Counted from the first letter of the stretch, positions 8,709 to 17,455 are shown. The stretch is DNA of 64,000 nt from Streptomyces chartreusis (GCF_008704715.1 NZ_CP023689.1:8928001-8992000); one strand, 5' to 3'. The notes: generated by a model not told the origin, from the letters alone. Numbers and translations are program-made.

Positions 8709-8745
8709 CCCGTCCGGCCCTGCCGACCCCTCCGAGGTGATTCCG

Positions 8746-9867
8746 TTGACCACGACCAGCCTGCCCCAAAGCCTGATCGCCACGCTGCCGGGCGAGCACT
8801 ACACCGACCCCGAGGTCTTCGCCCTGGAACAGGAGCGGATCTTCGAGACGATGTGGTTCTGCGTGGCCCGCGCCGGGGAGCTGGAAAGGCCGGGCAGCTT
8901 CCGGACCTACCAGGTCGGCAGGGAGAGCGTGCTGGTCAGCCGTGCCAGGGACGGTTCGGTCAAGGCCTTCCTGAACATCTGCCGGCACCGCGGCGCCAAG
9001 CTGTGCACGGAGGAGTCCGGCGAGGTCAAAAGGGCCTTCCAATGCCCGTACCACGCCTGGACCTACGGCCTCGACGGCAAGCTGGTCGCCGCGCCCAACC
9101 TGACGTCGATGCCGGACATCGACCGGACCGCGTACGGACTGGTCAAGGTGCACGTCCGGGAGTGGCTCGGTTATGTGTGGGTGTGCCTGGCCGACACCCT
9201 GCCGTCCTTCGAGGACGACATCATGGGCGAGGTCGTCGAGCGGCTCGGCGACGTCGAGTCGATCGACCGCTACGACATCGACAATCTCCAGGTGGGCCGT
9301 CGTATTACCTATGACGTGAAGGCCAACTGGAAGCTCATCATCGAGAACTTCATGGAGTGCTACCACTGCGCCACGATCCACCCCGAACTCACCGAGGTGC
9401 TGCCGGAGTTCGCGGACGGCTACGCCGCTCAGTACTACGTGGGCCACGGCGCCGAGTTCGGCGAGGACGTCCAGGGCTTCACCGTGGACGGCTCCGAGGG
9501 CCTGGACCGCATTCCCGGCGTCGCCGACGGCCAGGACCGCCGCTACTACGCGATCACCGTCAAGCCGCAGGTGTTCATCAACCTCGTCCCGGACCACGTC
9601 ATCTTCCACCGGATGTACCCGATGGCCCACGACCGCACGGTTGTCGAGTGCGACTGGCTCTATCTCCCGCACGTGGTGGAGAGCGGCAAGGACGTGGAGC
9701 GGTCGGTGGAACTGTTCCACCGGGTGAACCAGCAGGACTTCGACGCCTGCGAACGCACCCAGCCGGGGATGAGTTCCCGGGCCTACGCCAAGGGCGGCGT
9801 GCTCGTGCCCAGCGAGCACCACATCGGCGAGTTCCACACCTGGGTGCAGGAAAGGCTCCAAATGTAG
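8746..9867 (+). CDS. Rieske non-haem iron oxygenase, quaternary-amine (GbcA-like) type
   Basis: 373 residues from the TTG start, which has GAGG eight bases upstream; ATG 8695, inside the previous gene, is a less likely alternative. Rieske ligands are C79-x-H81 and C100-x2-H103. The mononuclear iron site is in NFMECYHCATIH, with H207 and H212. The residue linking the two metal centres is Glu204, not the Asp of aromatic-ring dioxygenases; Glu at this place is known from carnitine monooxygenase CntA and is expected for enzymes that demethylate quaternary amines. Context (sarcosine oxidases, glyA, C1 genes) supports glycine betaine as substrate, giving dimethylglycine and formaldehyde. The reductase two steps downstream is the likely electron donor. 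Confidence 0.87.
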   Translation: MTTTSLPQSLIATLPGEHYTDPEVFALEQERIFETMWFCVARAGELERPGSFRTYQVGRESVLVSRARDGSVKAFLNICRHRGAKLCTEESGEVKRAFQCPYHAWTYGLDGKLVAAPNLTSMPDIDRTAYGLVKVHVREWLGYVWVCLADTLPSFEDDIMGEVVERLGDVESIDRYDIDNLQVGRRITYDVKANWKLIIENFMECYHCATIHPELTEVLPEFADGYAAQYYVGHGAEFGEDVQGFTVDGSEGLDRIPGVADGQDRRYYAITVKPQVFINLVPDHVIFHRMYPMAHDRTVVECDWLYLPHVVESGKDVERSVELFHRVNQQDFDACERTQPGMSSRAYAKGGVLVPSEHHIGEFHTWVQERLQM

Positions 9868-9882
9868 TTGCGGATCGCGCAA
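9868..9882. promoter_or_regulatory. Candidate IclR operator, palindromic form
   Basis: TTGCGGATCGCGCAA, immediately after the Rieske stop codon and before the reductase promoter. It matches the site at 7499-7513 in length and most positions. Confidence 0.5.
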
Positions 9883-9886
9883 CCCT

Positions 9887-9902
9887 GTGCGCTATTGCGC
9901 AC
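9887..9902. promoter_or_regulatory. Inverted repeat next to the candidate IclR operator
   Basis: GTGCGC-TATT-GCGCAC, 6-bp arms, contains TTGCGCA and may be another part of the same operator cluster. It could also form a small hairpin after the Rieske gene. Confidence 0.35.
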
Positions 9903-9918
9903 TGATGCGGCACATCCC

Positions 9919-9957
9919 TTGACAGCGCCTCGGCGCTGCCGAAACCATGTTGCGCAT
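9919..9957 (+). promoter_or_regulatory. Putative promoter of the ferredoxin-reductase gene overlapped by an IclR box
   Basis: A perfect TTGACA (9919-9924) is followed after 18 bp by AACCAT (9943-9948). The box CATGTTGCGCAT (9946-9957) covers the end of the -10 and the expected start site, a suitable position for repression. The same 12-mer is present inverted at 7329-7340. Confidence 0.5.
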
Positions 9958-10007
9958 AACGAGTCCAGTTGTGCCATCTGAGACAGTGTTCGATCCGGAG
10001 GTTCAAC

Positions 10008-11180
10008 ATGATCACCGTCGTCGGAGCGTCGCTGGCCGGCCTGAGCACGGTCCGCGCGCTGCGCACAGAGGGCTACGACGGCGGCATCGTCGTCGTGGGG
10101 GAGGAGCGCCACACCCCCTACGACCGCCCGCCGCTGTCCAAGGACTTCCTCAAGGGCGCCGTCGACGCGGGCGCGCTCGCACTCGGCGACGCCGACGAGT
10201 ACGCGGACCTCGATGTGCAGTGGCTGCTCGGGGAGCGCGCGGTACGACTCGACCCCGCGACCCGGTCCGTCGTCCTGGCCGGCGGACGGCAACTGCGCTC
10301 CGACGGCGTCGTCGTCGCGACCGGCGCCAGTCCCCGCACGCTCCCCGGCACGGACGGGCTGACCGGAGTCCACACCCTGCGAACCCTGGACGACGCCGAG
10401 GCACTGCGCGCCGAACTTCTCGACGGCTCGCCCAGGGTCGTCGTCATCGGCGCCGGGTTCATCGGCGCCGAAGTGGCGTCCACCGCCCGCCTCCTCGGGC
10501 TCGACGTGACGGTCGTCGAGGCGCTCGACATTCCGCTGGAACGCCAACTGGGCCGGGAGATGGGGCTGGTGTGCTCCTCCCTCCACGGCGACCACGGAGT
10601 CCGTCTGCTGTCCGGGACCGGCGTGGCGGGACTCGTCGGCACGGGCCGGGTCACGGGCGTGCGCCTGGCGGACGGACGCCTGCTGCCCGCCGACGTCGTC
10701 GTGGTCGGGGTCGGCGTGCGGCCCAACACCGACTGGCTCGCCGGCTCCGGTGTCCGGGTCGACGACGGCGTGGTGTGCGACAGCGGCTGCTCGACCGACG
10801 TCCCGGGCGTGGTCGCCGTCGGTGACGTGGCGCGCTGCCCCAACCCGTTCACCGGACGGCACGCCCGCATCGAGCACTGGAGCAACGCCACCGAACAGGC
10901 GCGGACCGCCGCCCGCACCCTCCTGACCGGAGTGCCGGCGCCCGCCCCGTTGACCGCGCCCTACTTCTGGTCCGACCAGTACCGGGTGCGCATCCAGGTC
11001 GCCGGGTACGTCGCGCCGGGTGCCGAGCCCGAGGTCGTCGAAGGCGACGTCGACAGCCGTACGTTCACCGCGGTCTACCGGCGCGAGGGCGCTCCCGTCG
11101 CCGTGCTCTCGCTCAACCAGCCGAAGTTCTTCAACCGCCTCCGCCGCACCCTCGTCCCCGCGGCCGCGGCCGTCGCGTAG
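10008..11180 (+). CDS. NAD(P)H-dependent FAD ferredoxin/rubredoxin reductase
   Basis: 390 residues. N-terminal FAD fold (MITVVGASLAGLSTVRAL), Y-D-R-P-P-L-S-K motif near residue 40, second dinucleotide fold (VVVIGAGFIGAEVASTARLLG, about residues 145-165) and the VGDVARCPNPF motif near residue 280 place it in the BphA4/TodA-type reductase family. These enzymes pass electrons from NAD(P)H to a small ferredoxin that serves an oxygenase. GGAGG lies seven bases before ATG 10008. No ferredoxin gene is adjacent, so a ferredoxin from elsewhere, or direct transfer to the Rieske protein, must be assumed. Confidence 0.93.
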   Translation: MITVVGASLAGLSTVRALRTEGYDGGIVVVGEERHTPYDRPPLSKDFLKGAVDAGALALGDADEYADLDVQWLLGERAVRLDPATRSVVLAGGRQLRSDGVVVATGASPRTLPGTDGLTGVHTLRTLDDAEALRAELLDGSPRVVVIGAGFIGAEVASTARLLGLDVTVVEALDIPLERQLGREMGLVCSSLHGDHGVRLLSGTGVAGLVGTGRVTGVRLADGRLLPADVVVVGVGVRPNTDWLAGSGVRVDDGVVCDSGCSTDVPGVVAVGDVARCPNPFTGRHARIEHWSNATEQARTAARTLLTGVPAPAPLTAPYFWSDQYRVRIQVAGYVAPGAEPEVVEGDVDSRTFTAVYRREGAPVAVLSLNQPKFFNRLRRTLVPAAAAVA

Positions 11181-11238
11181 GCGTGCCGCCCGCCGACGCC
11201 TGCGCCGCCCACCGTGCTCACACCCAAGGAGAGCGCCG

Positions 11239-12501
11239 ATGACCCTTCTCAACCAACCCCTGCATGAGCTGGATCCGGCGATCGCGGCGGCTCTGGATGC
11301 CGAGCTGGAGCGTCAGCAGTCGACGCTGGAGATGATCGCGTCGGAGAACTTCGCTCCGGTCGCGGTCATGGAGGCGCAGGGCTCGGTCGCCACGAACAAG
11401 TACGCCGAGGGCTACCCGGGCCGGCGTTACTACGGCGGCTGTGAGCATGTCGATGTCGCCGAGCAGATCGCGATCGACCGGGTCAAGGAGCTGTTCGGCG
11501 CCGAGTACGCCAATGTGCAGCCGCACTCGGGTGCCTCCGCGAACCAGGCGGCGCTGTTCGCGATCGCCCAGCCCGGCGACACGATCCTGGGCCTGGACCT
11601 CGCGCACGGCGGCCATCTCACCCACGGCATGCGGCTGAACTTCTCCGGCAAGCAGTTCAACGTGGTCGCCTACCACGTGGAGACCGACAGCGGCCTGGTC
11701 GACATGGCCGAGGTCGAGCGCCTGGCGAAGGAGCACCGCCCGAAGGTGATCATCGCCGGGTGGTCGGCGTATCCGCGGCAGCTGGACTTCGCCGCGTTCC
11801 GCCGGATCGCGGACGAGGTCGGCGCCTACCTGTGGGTCGACATGGCGCACTTCGCCGGCCTGGTCGCCGCGGGGCTGCACCCGAACCCGGTCCCGCACGC
11901 CGACGTGGTCACCTCCACCACCCACAAGACCCTCGGCGGCCCGCGCGGCGGGATCATCCTGGCCCGCAGCAAGGAGTTCGCCAAGAAGCTGAACTCCGCG
12001 GTCTTCCCCGGCTTCCAGGGCGGCCCGCTGGAGCACGTGATCGCCGCGAAGGCGGTGTCCTTCAAGGTCGCCGCGTCCGAGGAGTTCAAGGAGCGCCAGC
12101 AGCGCACCATCGAGGGTGCCCGCATCCTGGCGGAGCGGCTGACCGCGCCGGACGCCCGCGAGGCCGGTGTGAACGTGCTGTCGGGCGGCACCGACGTGCA
12201 CCTGATCCTGGTCGACCTGCGCGCCTCCGACCTCGACGGGCAGCAGGCCGAGGACCGCCTCCACGAGGTCGGTATCACCGTCAACCGCAACGCCGTGCCC
12301 GACGACCCGCGCCCGCCGATGGTCACCTCCGGCCTGCGCATCGGCACCCCGGCCCTGGCCACCCGCGGCTTCACCGCGCAGGACTTCACCGAGGTCGCCG
12401 ACGTGATCGCCGAGACCCTCAAGCCGGTCTACGACGCCGACGCGCTCAAGGCCCGGGTCAAGGCACTCGCCGACAAGCACCCGCTCTACCCCGGCCTCTG
12501 A
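11239..12501 (+). CDS. glyA: Serine hydroxymethyltransferase
   Basis: 420 residues, complete. It joins glycine and 5,10-methylene-THF to serine (reversible), PLP-dependent, cytoplasmic. The N-terminal STLEMIASENFAPVAVMEAQGS and the PLP-lysine motif TSTTHKTLGGPRGG are unmistakable. AAGGAG lies eight bases before the ATG. Its place after the demethylation genes and before sdaA suggests the catabolic use of glycine. A second housekeeping glyA elsewhere is likely but cannot be seen. Confidence 0.98.
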   Translation: MTLLNQPLHELDPAIAAALDAELERQQSTLEMIASENFAPVAVMEAQGSVATNKYAEGYPGRRYYGGCEHVDVAEQIAIDRVKELFGAEYANVQPHSGASANQAALFAIAQPGDTILGLDLAHGGHLTHGMRLNFSGKQFNVVAYHVETDSGLVDMAEVERLAKEHRPKVIIAGWSAYPRQLDFAAFRRIADEVGAYLWVDMAHFAGLVAAGLHPNPVPHADVVTSTTHKTLGGPRGGIILARSKEFAKKLNSAVFPGFQGGPLEHVIAAKAVSFKVAASEEFKERQQRTIEGARILAERLTAPDAREAGVNVLSGGTDVHLILVDLRASDLDGQQAEDRLHEVGITVNRNAVPDDPRPPMVTSGLRIGTPALATRGFTAQDFTEVADVIAETLKPVYDADALKARVKALADKHPLYPGL

Positions 12502-12517
12502 CGGACCACTTCCCACA

Positions 12518-12548
12518 GGGGCGTGCCCGTCACCGACCGGCACGCCCC
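12518..12548. terminator. Hairpin between glyA and sdaA
   Basis: GGGGCGTGCC (12518-12527) pairs perfectly with GGCACGCCCC (12539-12548) across an 11-nt loop. It may attenuate or end transcription before sdaA, although the genes are close and in the same direction. Confidence 0.5.
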
Positions 12549-12569
12549 GCCCCTCCCACGGAGTACGGC

Positions 12570-13952
12570 GTGGCAATCAGCGTCTTCGACCTGTTCTCGA
12601 TCGGCATCGGCCCCTCCAGTTCGCACACCGTCGGCCCGATGCGTGCCGCCGGGATGTTCGTGACCCGGCTGAAGCAGGACGGCGTGCTCGCCCAGACCAC
12701 CGCCGTACGGGCCGAGTTGTTCGGCTCGCTCGGCGCCACCGGCCACGGCCACGGCACCCCCAAGGCCGTGCTGCTCGGGCTGGAGGGCAACGAGCCGCAC
12801 ACCGTGGACGTCGCCGAGGCCGACCTCGACGTCGAGCGGATCCGCACGACCGGACGCATCCGCCTCCTCGGCGCCGAGATCGGCCCGGCCCACGAGATCG
12901 ACTTCGACGTCGCGACCCAACTGGTCCTGCACCGCAGGCGTTCACTGCCGTACCACGCCAACGGCATGATGCTCTTCGCGTACGACGCCGACGGCGTGCC
13001 CGTGTCGGAGAGGACGTACTACTCGGTGGGCGGTGGCTTCGTCGTGGACGAGGACGCCGTCGGGGCCGACCGCATCAAGCTCGACGAGACGGTGCTGCCC
13101 CACCCGTTCCGCACCGGCGACGAACTGCTGCGGCTCGCCCGGGAGACCGGCCTGTCGATCTCCGTGCTGATGCTGGAGAACGAGCGGGCCTGGCGCACCG
13201 AGAAGGAGATCCGCGGGGGCCTGCTGGAGATCTGGCGAGTGATGGACGCCTGTGTCGCAAGGGGTCTGGGCCGCGAGGGCATTCTCCCGGGCGGCCTGAA
13301 GGTCCGTCGGCGCGCGGCCGCGGCGGCCCGGGCACTGCGCGGCGAGGGCGACGCGAGAGGCCGCGCGATGGAGTGGGTGACCCTCTACGCGATGGCCGTG
13401 AACGAGGAGAACGCCGCCGGTGGCCGGGTGGTCACCGCCCCGACGAACGGCGCGGCCGGCATCATCCCCGCCGTCCTGCGCTACTACCTCGACTTCGTGC
13501 CGGGCGCCGACGAGGACGGCGTGGTCCGCTTCATGCTGGCCGCGGGCGCGATCGGCATGCTCTTCAAGGAGAACGCCTCCATCTCCGGCGCCGAGGTCGG
13601 CTGCCAGGGCGAGGTCGGCTCCGCCTGCTCCATGGCGGCCGGCGCACTCGCCGAGGTCCTGGGCGGCAGCCCCGAGCAGGTCGAGAACGCCGCCGAGATC
13701 GGCATGGAACACAACCTCGGCCTCACCTGCGACCCCGTCGGCGGCCTCGTCCAGATCCCCTGCATCGAACGCAACGGCATGGCCGCCGTGAAGGCGATCA
13801 CCGCCGCCCGCATGGCACTGCGCGGCGACGGCCGGCACCACGTCTCCCTCGACAAGGTCATCAAGACGATGAAGGAGACCGGCGCCGACATGAAGGTCAA
13901 GTACAAGGAGACCGCGCGGGGCGGGCTGGCGGTCAACGTCATCGAGTGCTGA
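12570..13952 (+). CDS. sdaA: L-serine ammonia-lyase, iron-sulphur type
   Basis: 460 residues from GTG 12570 (GGAG seven bases upstream). It converts serine to pyruvate and ammonia. The N-terminal beta domain starts FDLFSIGIGPSSSHTVGPMRAAGMF; the alpha domain holds the cluster cysteines in GCQGEVGSACSMAAGAL, LTCDPVGG and IPCIERN. It completes the path glycine to serine to pyruvate begun by glyA. Confidence 0.97.
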   Translation: MAISVFDLFSIGIGPSSSHTVGPMRAAGMFVTRLKQDGVLAQTTAVRAELFGSLGATGHGHGTPKAVLLGLEGNEPHTVDVAEADLDVERIRTTGRIRLLGAEIGPAHEIDFDVATQLVLHRRRSLPYHANGMMLFAYDADGVPVSERTYYSVGGGFVVDEDAVGADRIKLDETVLPHPFRTGDELLRLARETGLSISVLMLENERAWRTEKEIRGGLLEIWRVMDACVARGLGREGILPGGLKVRRRAAAAARALRGEGDARGRAMEWVTLYAMAVNEENAAGGRVVTAPTNGAAGIIPAVLRYYLDFVPGADEDGVVRFMLAAGAIGMLFKENASISGAEVGCQGEVGSACSMAAGALAEVLGGSPEQVENAAEIGMEHNLGLTCDPVGGLVQIPCIERNGMAAVKAITAARMALRGDGRHHVSLDKVIKTMKETGADMKVKYKETARGGLAVNVIEC

Positions 13953-13981
13953 GGCGCGGGCGCGCCGAGCGGAGCGGCATC

Positions 13982-14009
13982 GGAACAGGACCGTTCAGGA
14001 ACAGGACCG
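13982..14009 (+). repeat. Short direct repeat upstream of fdhD
   Basis: GGAACAGGACCG occurs at 13982-13993 and again at 13998-14009, period 16 bp, directly before the fdhD ribosome site. Function unknown. Confidence 0.5.
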
Positions 14010-14020
14010 GGAGCGAGGAC

Positions 14021-14899
14021 ATGGGACGGGTCACCGAGCGACGGCGCGTACTTCGGATCCGTGACGGCGCGACGAGCACGCGCCCGGACACCCTGGTCGC
14101 GGAGGAGCCGTTGGAGATCCGCCTGAACGGCAAGCCCCTCGCCATCACCATGCGCACCCCCGGCGACGACTTCGCGCTGGCCGCCGGGTTCCTGGTGAGC
14201 GAGGGCGTACTGGCACGGGCCGAGGAGGTGGCGAACATCGTGTACTGCGCGGGCGCCACGTCGGACGGCGCGAACACGTACAACGTTGTCGACGTGAGAC
14301 TCGCCCCCGGTGTGCCGCTGCCCGACATCACGCTCGAACGCAATGTGTACACGACGTCCTCGTGCGGCCTGTGCGGCAAGGCCAGCCTGGACGCCGTACG
14401 CACCGCGGCACGCGTCCCGATCGCCGACACGCCCCAACTCCGTGTCACGCCCGAGCTGCTGGCTGCCCTGCCCGACCGACTGCGGTCGGCGCAACGGGTG
14501 TTCGACCGAACCGGGGGGCTGCACGCAGCCGGACTGTTCTCCCCGGACGGCGAACTCCTGGACCTGCGCGAGGACGTCGGCCGCCACAACGCCGTCGACA
14601 AGCTGATCGGACGTGCGCTCCGGTCCGGCCGGCTACCGCTGTCCCGCAGCATGCTGCTCGTCTCCGGACGGGCGTCGTTCGAGCTGGCGCAGAAGGCGGT
14701 GATGGCGGGCATCCCCCTGCTGGCGGCGGTCTCGGCGCCGTCGTCCCTCGCCGTCGACCTGGCGGCGGAGACCGGCCTCACTCTCGTCGGCTTCCTGCGC
14801 GGCGGCTCCATGAACGTGTACGCGGGGGAGGAGCGCCTGGACCTGCGAGGACGCCTGGACCAGCGAACCGACGCCGAGCCCGCGGTTCCGGCGAGGTGA
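14021..14899 (+). CDS. fdhD: Formate dehydrogenase accessory sulfurtransferase
   Basis: 292 residues. FdhD moves sulphur onto the molybdenum/tungsten cofactor of formate dehydrogenase. The sulphur-carrying CxxC pair is C115 and C118 in TSSCGLCGKASLD. Other family segments are TPGDDFALAAGFLVSEG, FDRTGGLHAAGLF, EDVGRHNAVDKLIG and GRASFELAQKAVMAGIP. No formate dehydrogenase gene is in the window, but PurU upstream makes formate, so its position at the end of the C1 block is fitting. Confidence 0.97.
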   Translation: MGRVTERRRVLRIRDGATSTRPDTLVAEEPLEIRLNGKPLAITMRTPGDDFALAAGFLVSEGVLARAEEVANIVYCAGATSDGANTYNVVDVRLAPGVPLPDITLERNVYTTSSCGLCGKASLDAVRTAARVPIADTPQLRVTPELLAALPDRLRSAQRVFDRTGGLHAAGLFSPDGELLDLREDVGRHNAVDKLIGRALRSGRLPLSRSMLLVSGRASFELAQKAVMAGIPLLAAVSAPSSLAVDLAAETGLTLVGFLRGGSMNVYAGEERLDLRGRLDQRTDAEPAVPAR

Positions 14900-14906
14900 G
14901 CGACAC

Positions 14907-16211
14907 ATGATCCCCCGCCGCGTCGCGATGCTCAGCGTGCACACCTCACCGCTGCACCAGCCTGGCACCGGAGACGCCGGCGGCATGAACGTCTACATCG
15001 TCGAACTCGCCAAGCGCCTCGCCGCCATCGACATCGAGGTGGAGATCTTCACCCGCGCGACCTCCGCCGCGCTCCCGCCCAGCGTCGAACTGGCGCCGGG
15101 GGTCCTGGTGCGGCACGTCGCCGCCGGACCGTACGAGGGCCTGGCCAAGGAGAACCTGCCAGCGCAACTGTGCGCCTTCACGCATGGCGTGATGCGCACG
15201 TGGGCCGACCACCGCCCCGACCACTACGACCTGGTCCACTCCCACTACTGGCTCTCGGGTCACGTCGGCCGCCTCGCCGCCCACCGCTGGGGAGTCCCCC
15301 TCGTCCACACCATGCACACCATGGCCAAGGTCAAGAACGCGTCCCTGGCCGACGGCGACACCCCCGAACCCGCGTCACGGGTGTCCGGCGAGACCCAAGT
15401 CGTCGAGTCTGCGGACAGGTTGATCGCGAACACCGGCAAGGAAGCGGCCGAACTGCTCCACCACTACGACGCCGATCCCCGCCGGGTCGCGGTAGTCCAC
15501 CCCGGCGTCAACCTGGACCGCTTCCGCCCGGAAGCCTCCACCGCCGATTCGGGCGTCGAGGCAGGCCGGATGGCGGCACGCGCCCGCCTCGGACTACCGA
15601 GGGACGCCCTCATACCGCTGTTCGTGGGCCGCATACAGCCGTTGAAGGCCCCCGATGTGCTGCTGCGGGCCGTGGCCCGGCTGTTGGAGGAACGGCCGGG
15701 GCTACGTGAGCGGATCGTGGTGCCGGTCGTGGGCGGACCGAGCGGCAGCGCTCTGACCGATCCGGAAGGACTCCAGAAGTTGGCGGCCTGCCTGGGCATC
15801 TCGGACGTCGTGCTGTTCCACCCGCCGGTCACCCAGGACGACCTGACCGACTGGTACCGGGCGGCCTCCGTCCTGGTGATGCCCTCCTACAGCGAGTCCT
15901 TCGGCCTGGTCGCCGTCGAGGCGCAGGCCTGCGGCACCCCGGTGATCGCAGCCAGGGTCGGCGGCCTGCCGGTGGCGGTACGCGACGGCGTGAGCGGCGT
16001 ACTGATCCCGGGCCATCAACCATCGGACTACGCAAGGGCGTTGTCCGACTTCGCGGACGCCCCGACCCGTGCTGCCCGGATGGCCGAGGCGGCAGTCGTC
16101 CACGCCCGCTCCTTCGGCTGGAACTCCGCGGCGGCGGCGACGGCGGAGGTGTACACGGCGGCCCTGCACGACTGCCGACCCCTCAAGGGGCGACTTGCTC
16201 ACGTGGTGTAG
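14907..16211 (+). CDS. mshA: D-inositol-3-phosphate glycosyltransferase (mycothiol biosynthesis) or close paralogue
   Basis: 434 residues, GT-B fold family 4. The N-terminal AMLSVHTSPLHQPGTGDAGG and MNVYIVELAKRLA, and LVHSHYWLSGHVG, match MshA, which transfers GlcNAc from UDP-GlcNAc to inositol phosphate as the first step of mycothiol synthesis. The C-terminal donor site is PSYSESFGLVAVEAQACGTPVIA. A GAGGTGAG ribosome site overlaps the fdhD stop, so it may be co-transcribed with fdhD. The core mshA of Streptomyces usually lies in another context, so a second copy cannot be excluded. Confidence 0.85.
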   Translation: MIPRRVAMLSVHTSPLHQPGTGDAGGMNVYIVELAKRLAAIDIEVEIFTRATSAALPPSVELAPGVLVRHVAAGPYEGLAKENLPAQLCAFTHGVMRTWADHRPDHYDLVHSHYWLSGHVGRLAAHRWGVPLVHTMHTMAKVKNASLADGDTPEPASRVSGETQVVESADRLIANTGKEAAELLHHYDADPRRVAVVHPGVNLDRFRPEASTADSGVEAGRMAARARLGLPRDALIPLFVGRIQPLKAPDVLLRAVARLLEERPGLRERIVVPVVGGPSGSALTDPEGLQKLAACLGISDVVLFHPPVTQDDLTDWYRAASVLVMPSYSESFGLVAVEAQACGTPVIAARVGGLPVAVRDGVSGVLIPGHQPSDYARALSDFADAPTRAARMAEAAVVHARSFGWNSAAAATAEVYTAALHDCRPLKGRLAHVV

Positions 16212-16280
16212 TCCCATGCGGAAAGGGGCTACGCATGGCGTGTCCACTCCCGCCAGAACAACCGGTAGGTCACAGCTCTC

Positions 16281-16309
16281 TTGATCGTCTTCTGGGCGGC
16301 GCCTAGGCT
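16281..16309 (+). promoter_or_regulatory. Promoter of the pentapeptide-repeat gene
   Basis: TTGATC (16281-16286), 17-bp spacer, TAGGCT (16304-16309). The GTG at 16313 and ATG at 16319 lie only 3 and 9 bases beyond the -10, so the mRNA is probably leaderless or nearly so. Confidence 0.55.
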
Positions 16310-16312
16310 CTC

Positions 16313-17455
16313 GTGCCCATGGAGACGGGGGAACCGGACCGGTCGGTGGGACGTCGTGCAGCCGCCGGCCTGCTGGCCGGGGCAGGGCTGGTCATTCTGG
16401 GCACGGTGTTCGTCGTACTGCCGGGGGTGGTGGTCGACCACGATCTCGCCGGGGCGAGCGTCGCCGCGCAGGATCGGCTGAAGGCGGTGAACGATGTCCG
16501 CACGACGCTGCTGCAGGTGGTCGGCGGCCTGGTCGTGCTCTTCGGCGCGTACGCCACCTGGCGGCAACTGCGGGTGAGCCAGGACGGGTTGCGCGCCACC
16601 CAGGAGGGCTATGTCACCGACCGGTTCAGCCGGGCCGTCGACCAGCTCGGCAGCGACAAGCTGGACGTGCGCATCGGCGGGTTGCACGCGCTGTGGCGGA
16701 TCGCGGAGCAGTCCGCCCGCGACCGGGAGGCCATCATCTCCATCCAGGCCGCGTACCTGCGGACACATCTGCCCTGGCCGCCCGCCGGGCCGGAATCACC
16801 GGCGGCGGACGTGCCGATCAACGACATCGCACCCCTGGAGACCCGGGCCGCCGACGCCCAGGTGGCGCTGACCGCGCTCGGCGTGCTGTGCCGGCACCGG
16901 GAGCAGTCCTGGGTCAATCTCAGCATCACCGACCTGCGCCGGGCCGACTGCGACGGACTGTGGTTCCCCGAGGTCAACTTCGACCGCGCCTGCATGGAAG
17001 CGGCGGGCCTGTACCACGCCAACCTGACCCAGGCGTCCCTGGTCTCGGTCAACCTGCGGCACGCCGACCTCACGACTGCGGTTCTCCGCCGGGCCCGCTG
17101 CATCCTGGCCGACCTACGGGCCGCGAAGCTCGTCGAAACCGACCTGCGTGACGCCGACTTCACCGAGACCGACCTGCGCGAGGCGAACCTGCGCAAGGCC
17201 GACGCCCACGGCGCGGTCTTCCACCGCGCCGACCTCCGCATGGCCGACCTGCGCGGCACCGACCTGAGCACCGCCGACCTCGTCGAAGCCCGTCTGACGG
17301 GCGCCCTGGCCAGCGAACACACGCGCTGGCCCGCCGACTTCGACCACACGGCCGCCGGAGTCGTCCACACCGACGACCCCGGCCCCGAGCCCTCACCCCT
17401 ACTCCAGCCACCCGGGATGACATGGCAGGCACCACCGCTGCGGTCCACTCCCTGA
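16313..17455 (+). CDS. Membrane-anchored pentapeptide-repeat protein
   Basis: 380 residues (374 if ATG 16319 is used). Two hydrophobic segments, about residues 16-42 and 66-82 (VVGGLVVLFGAYATWRQL), are followed by a cytoplasmic-type helical region and, from about residue 200 to 335, pentapeptide repeats of the A(D/N)LxxA form (ANLTQASLVSVNLRHADLTTAVL and onward). The family forms right-handed beta-helices; the N-terminal part resembles many Streptomyces proteins of unknown role. No partner is apparent nearby. Confidence 0.88.
   Translation: MPMETGEPDRSVGRRAAAGLLAGAGLVILGTVFVVLPGVVVDHDLAGASVAAQDRLKAVNDVRTTLLQVVGGLVVLFGAYATWRQLRVSQDGLRATQEGYVTDRFSRAVDQLGSDKLDVRIGGLHALWRIAEQSARDREAIISIQAAYLRTHLPWPPAGPESPAADVPINDIAPLETRAADAQVALTALGVLCRHREQSWVNLSITDLRRADCDGLWFPEVNFDRACMEAAGLYHANLTQASLVSVNLRHADLTTAVLRRARCILADLRAAKLVETDLRDADFTETDLREANLRKADAHGAVFHRADLRMADLRGTDLSTADLVEARLTGALASEHTRWPADFDHTAAGVVHTDDPGPEPSPLLQPPGMTWQAPPLRSTP

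Noticed and set aside
8695..8745. ATG 8695 as the start of the first Rieske gene
   Set aside because: It overlaps the previous gene and lacks a ribosome site; the TTG at 8746 has GAGG at good distance and gives a normal N-terminus. The longer form cannot be fully excluded.
11181..11238. Glycine riboswitch before glyA
   Set aside because: The gap is only 58 bp and shows neither the paired aptamer nor room for one. The same holds for the gap before soxB.
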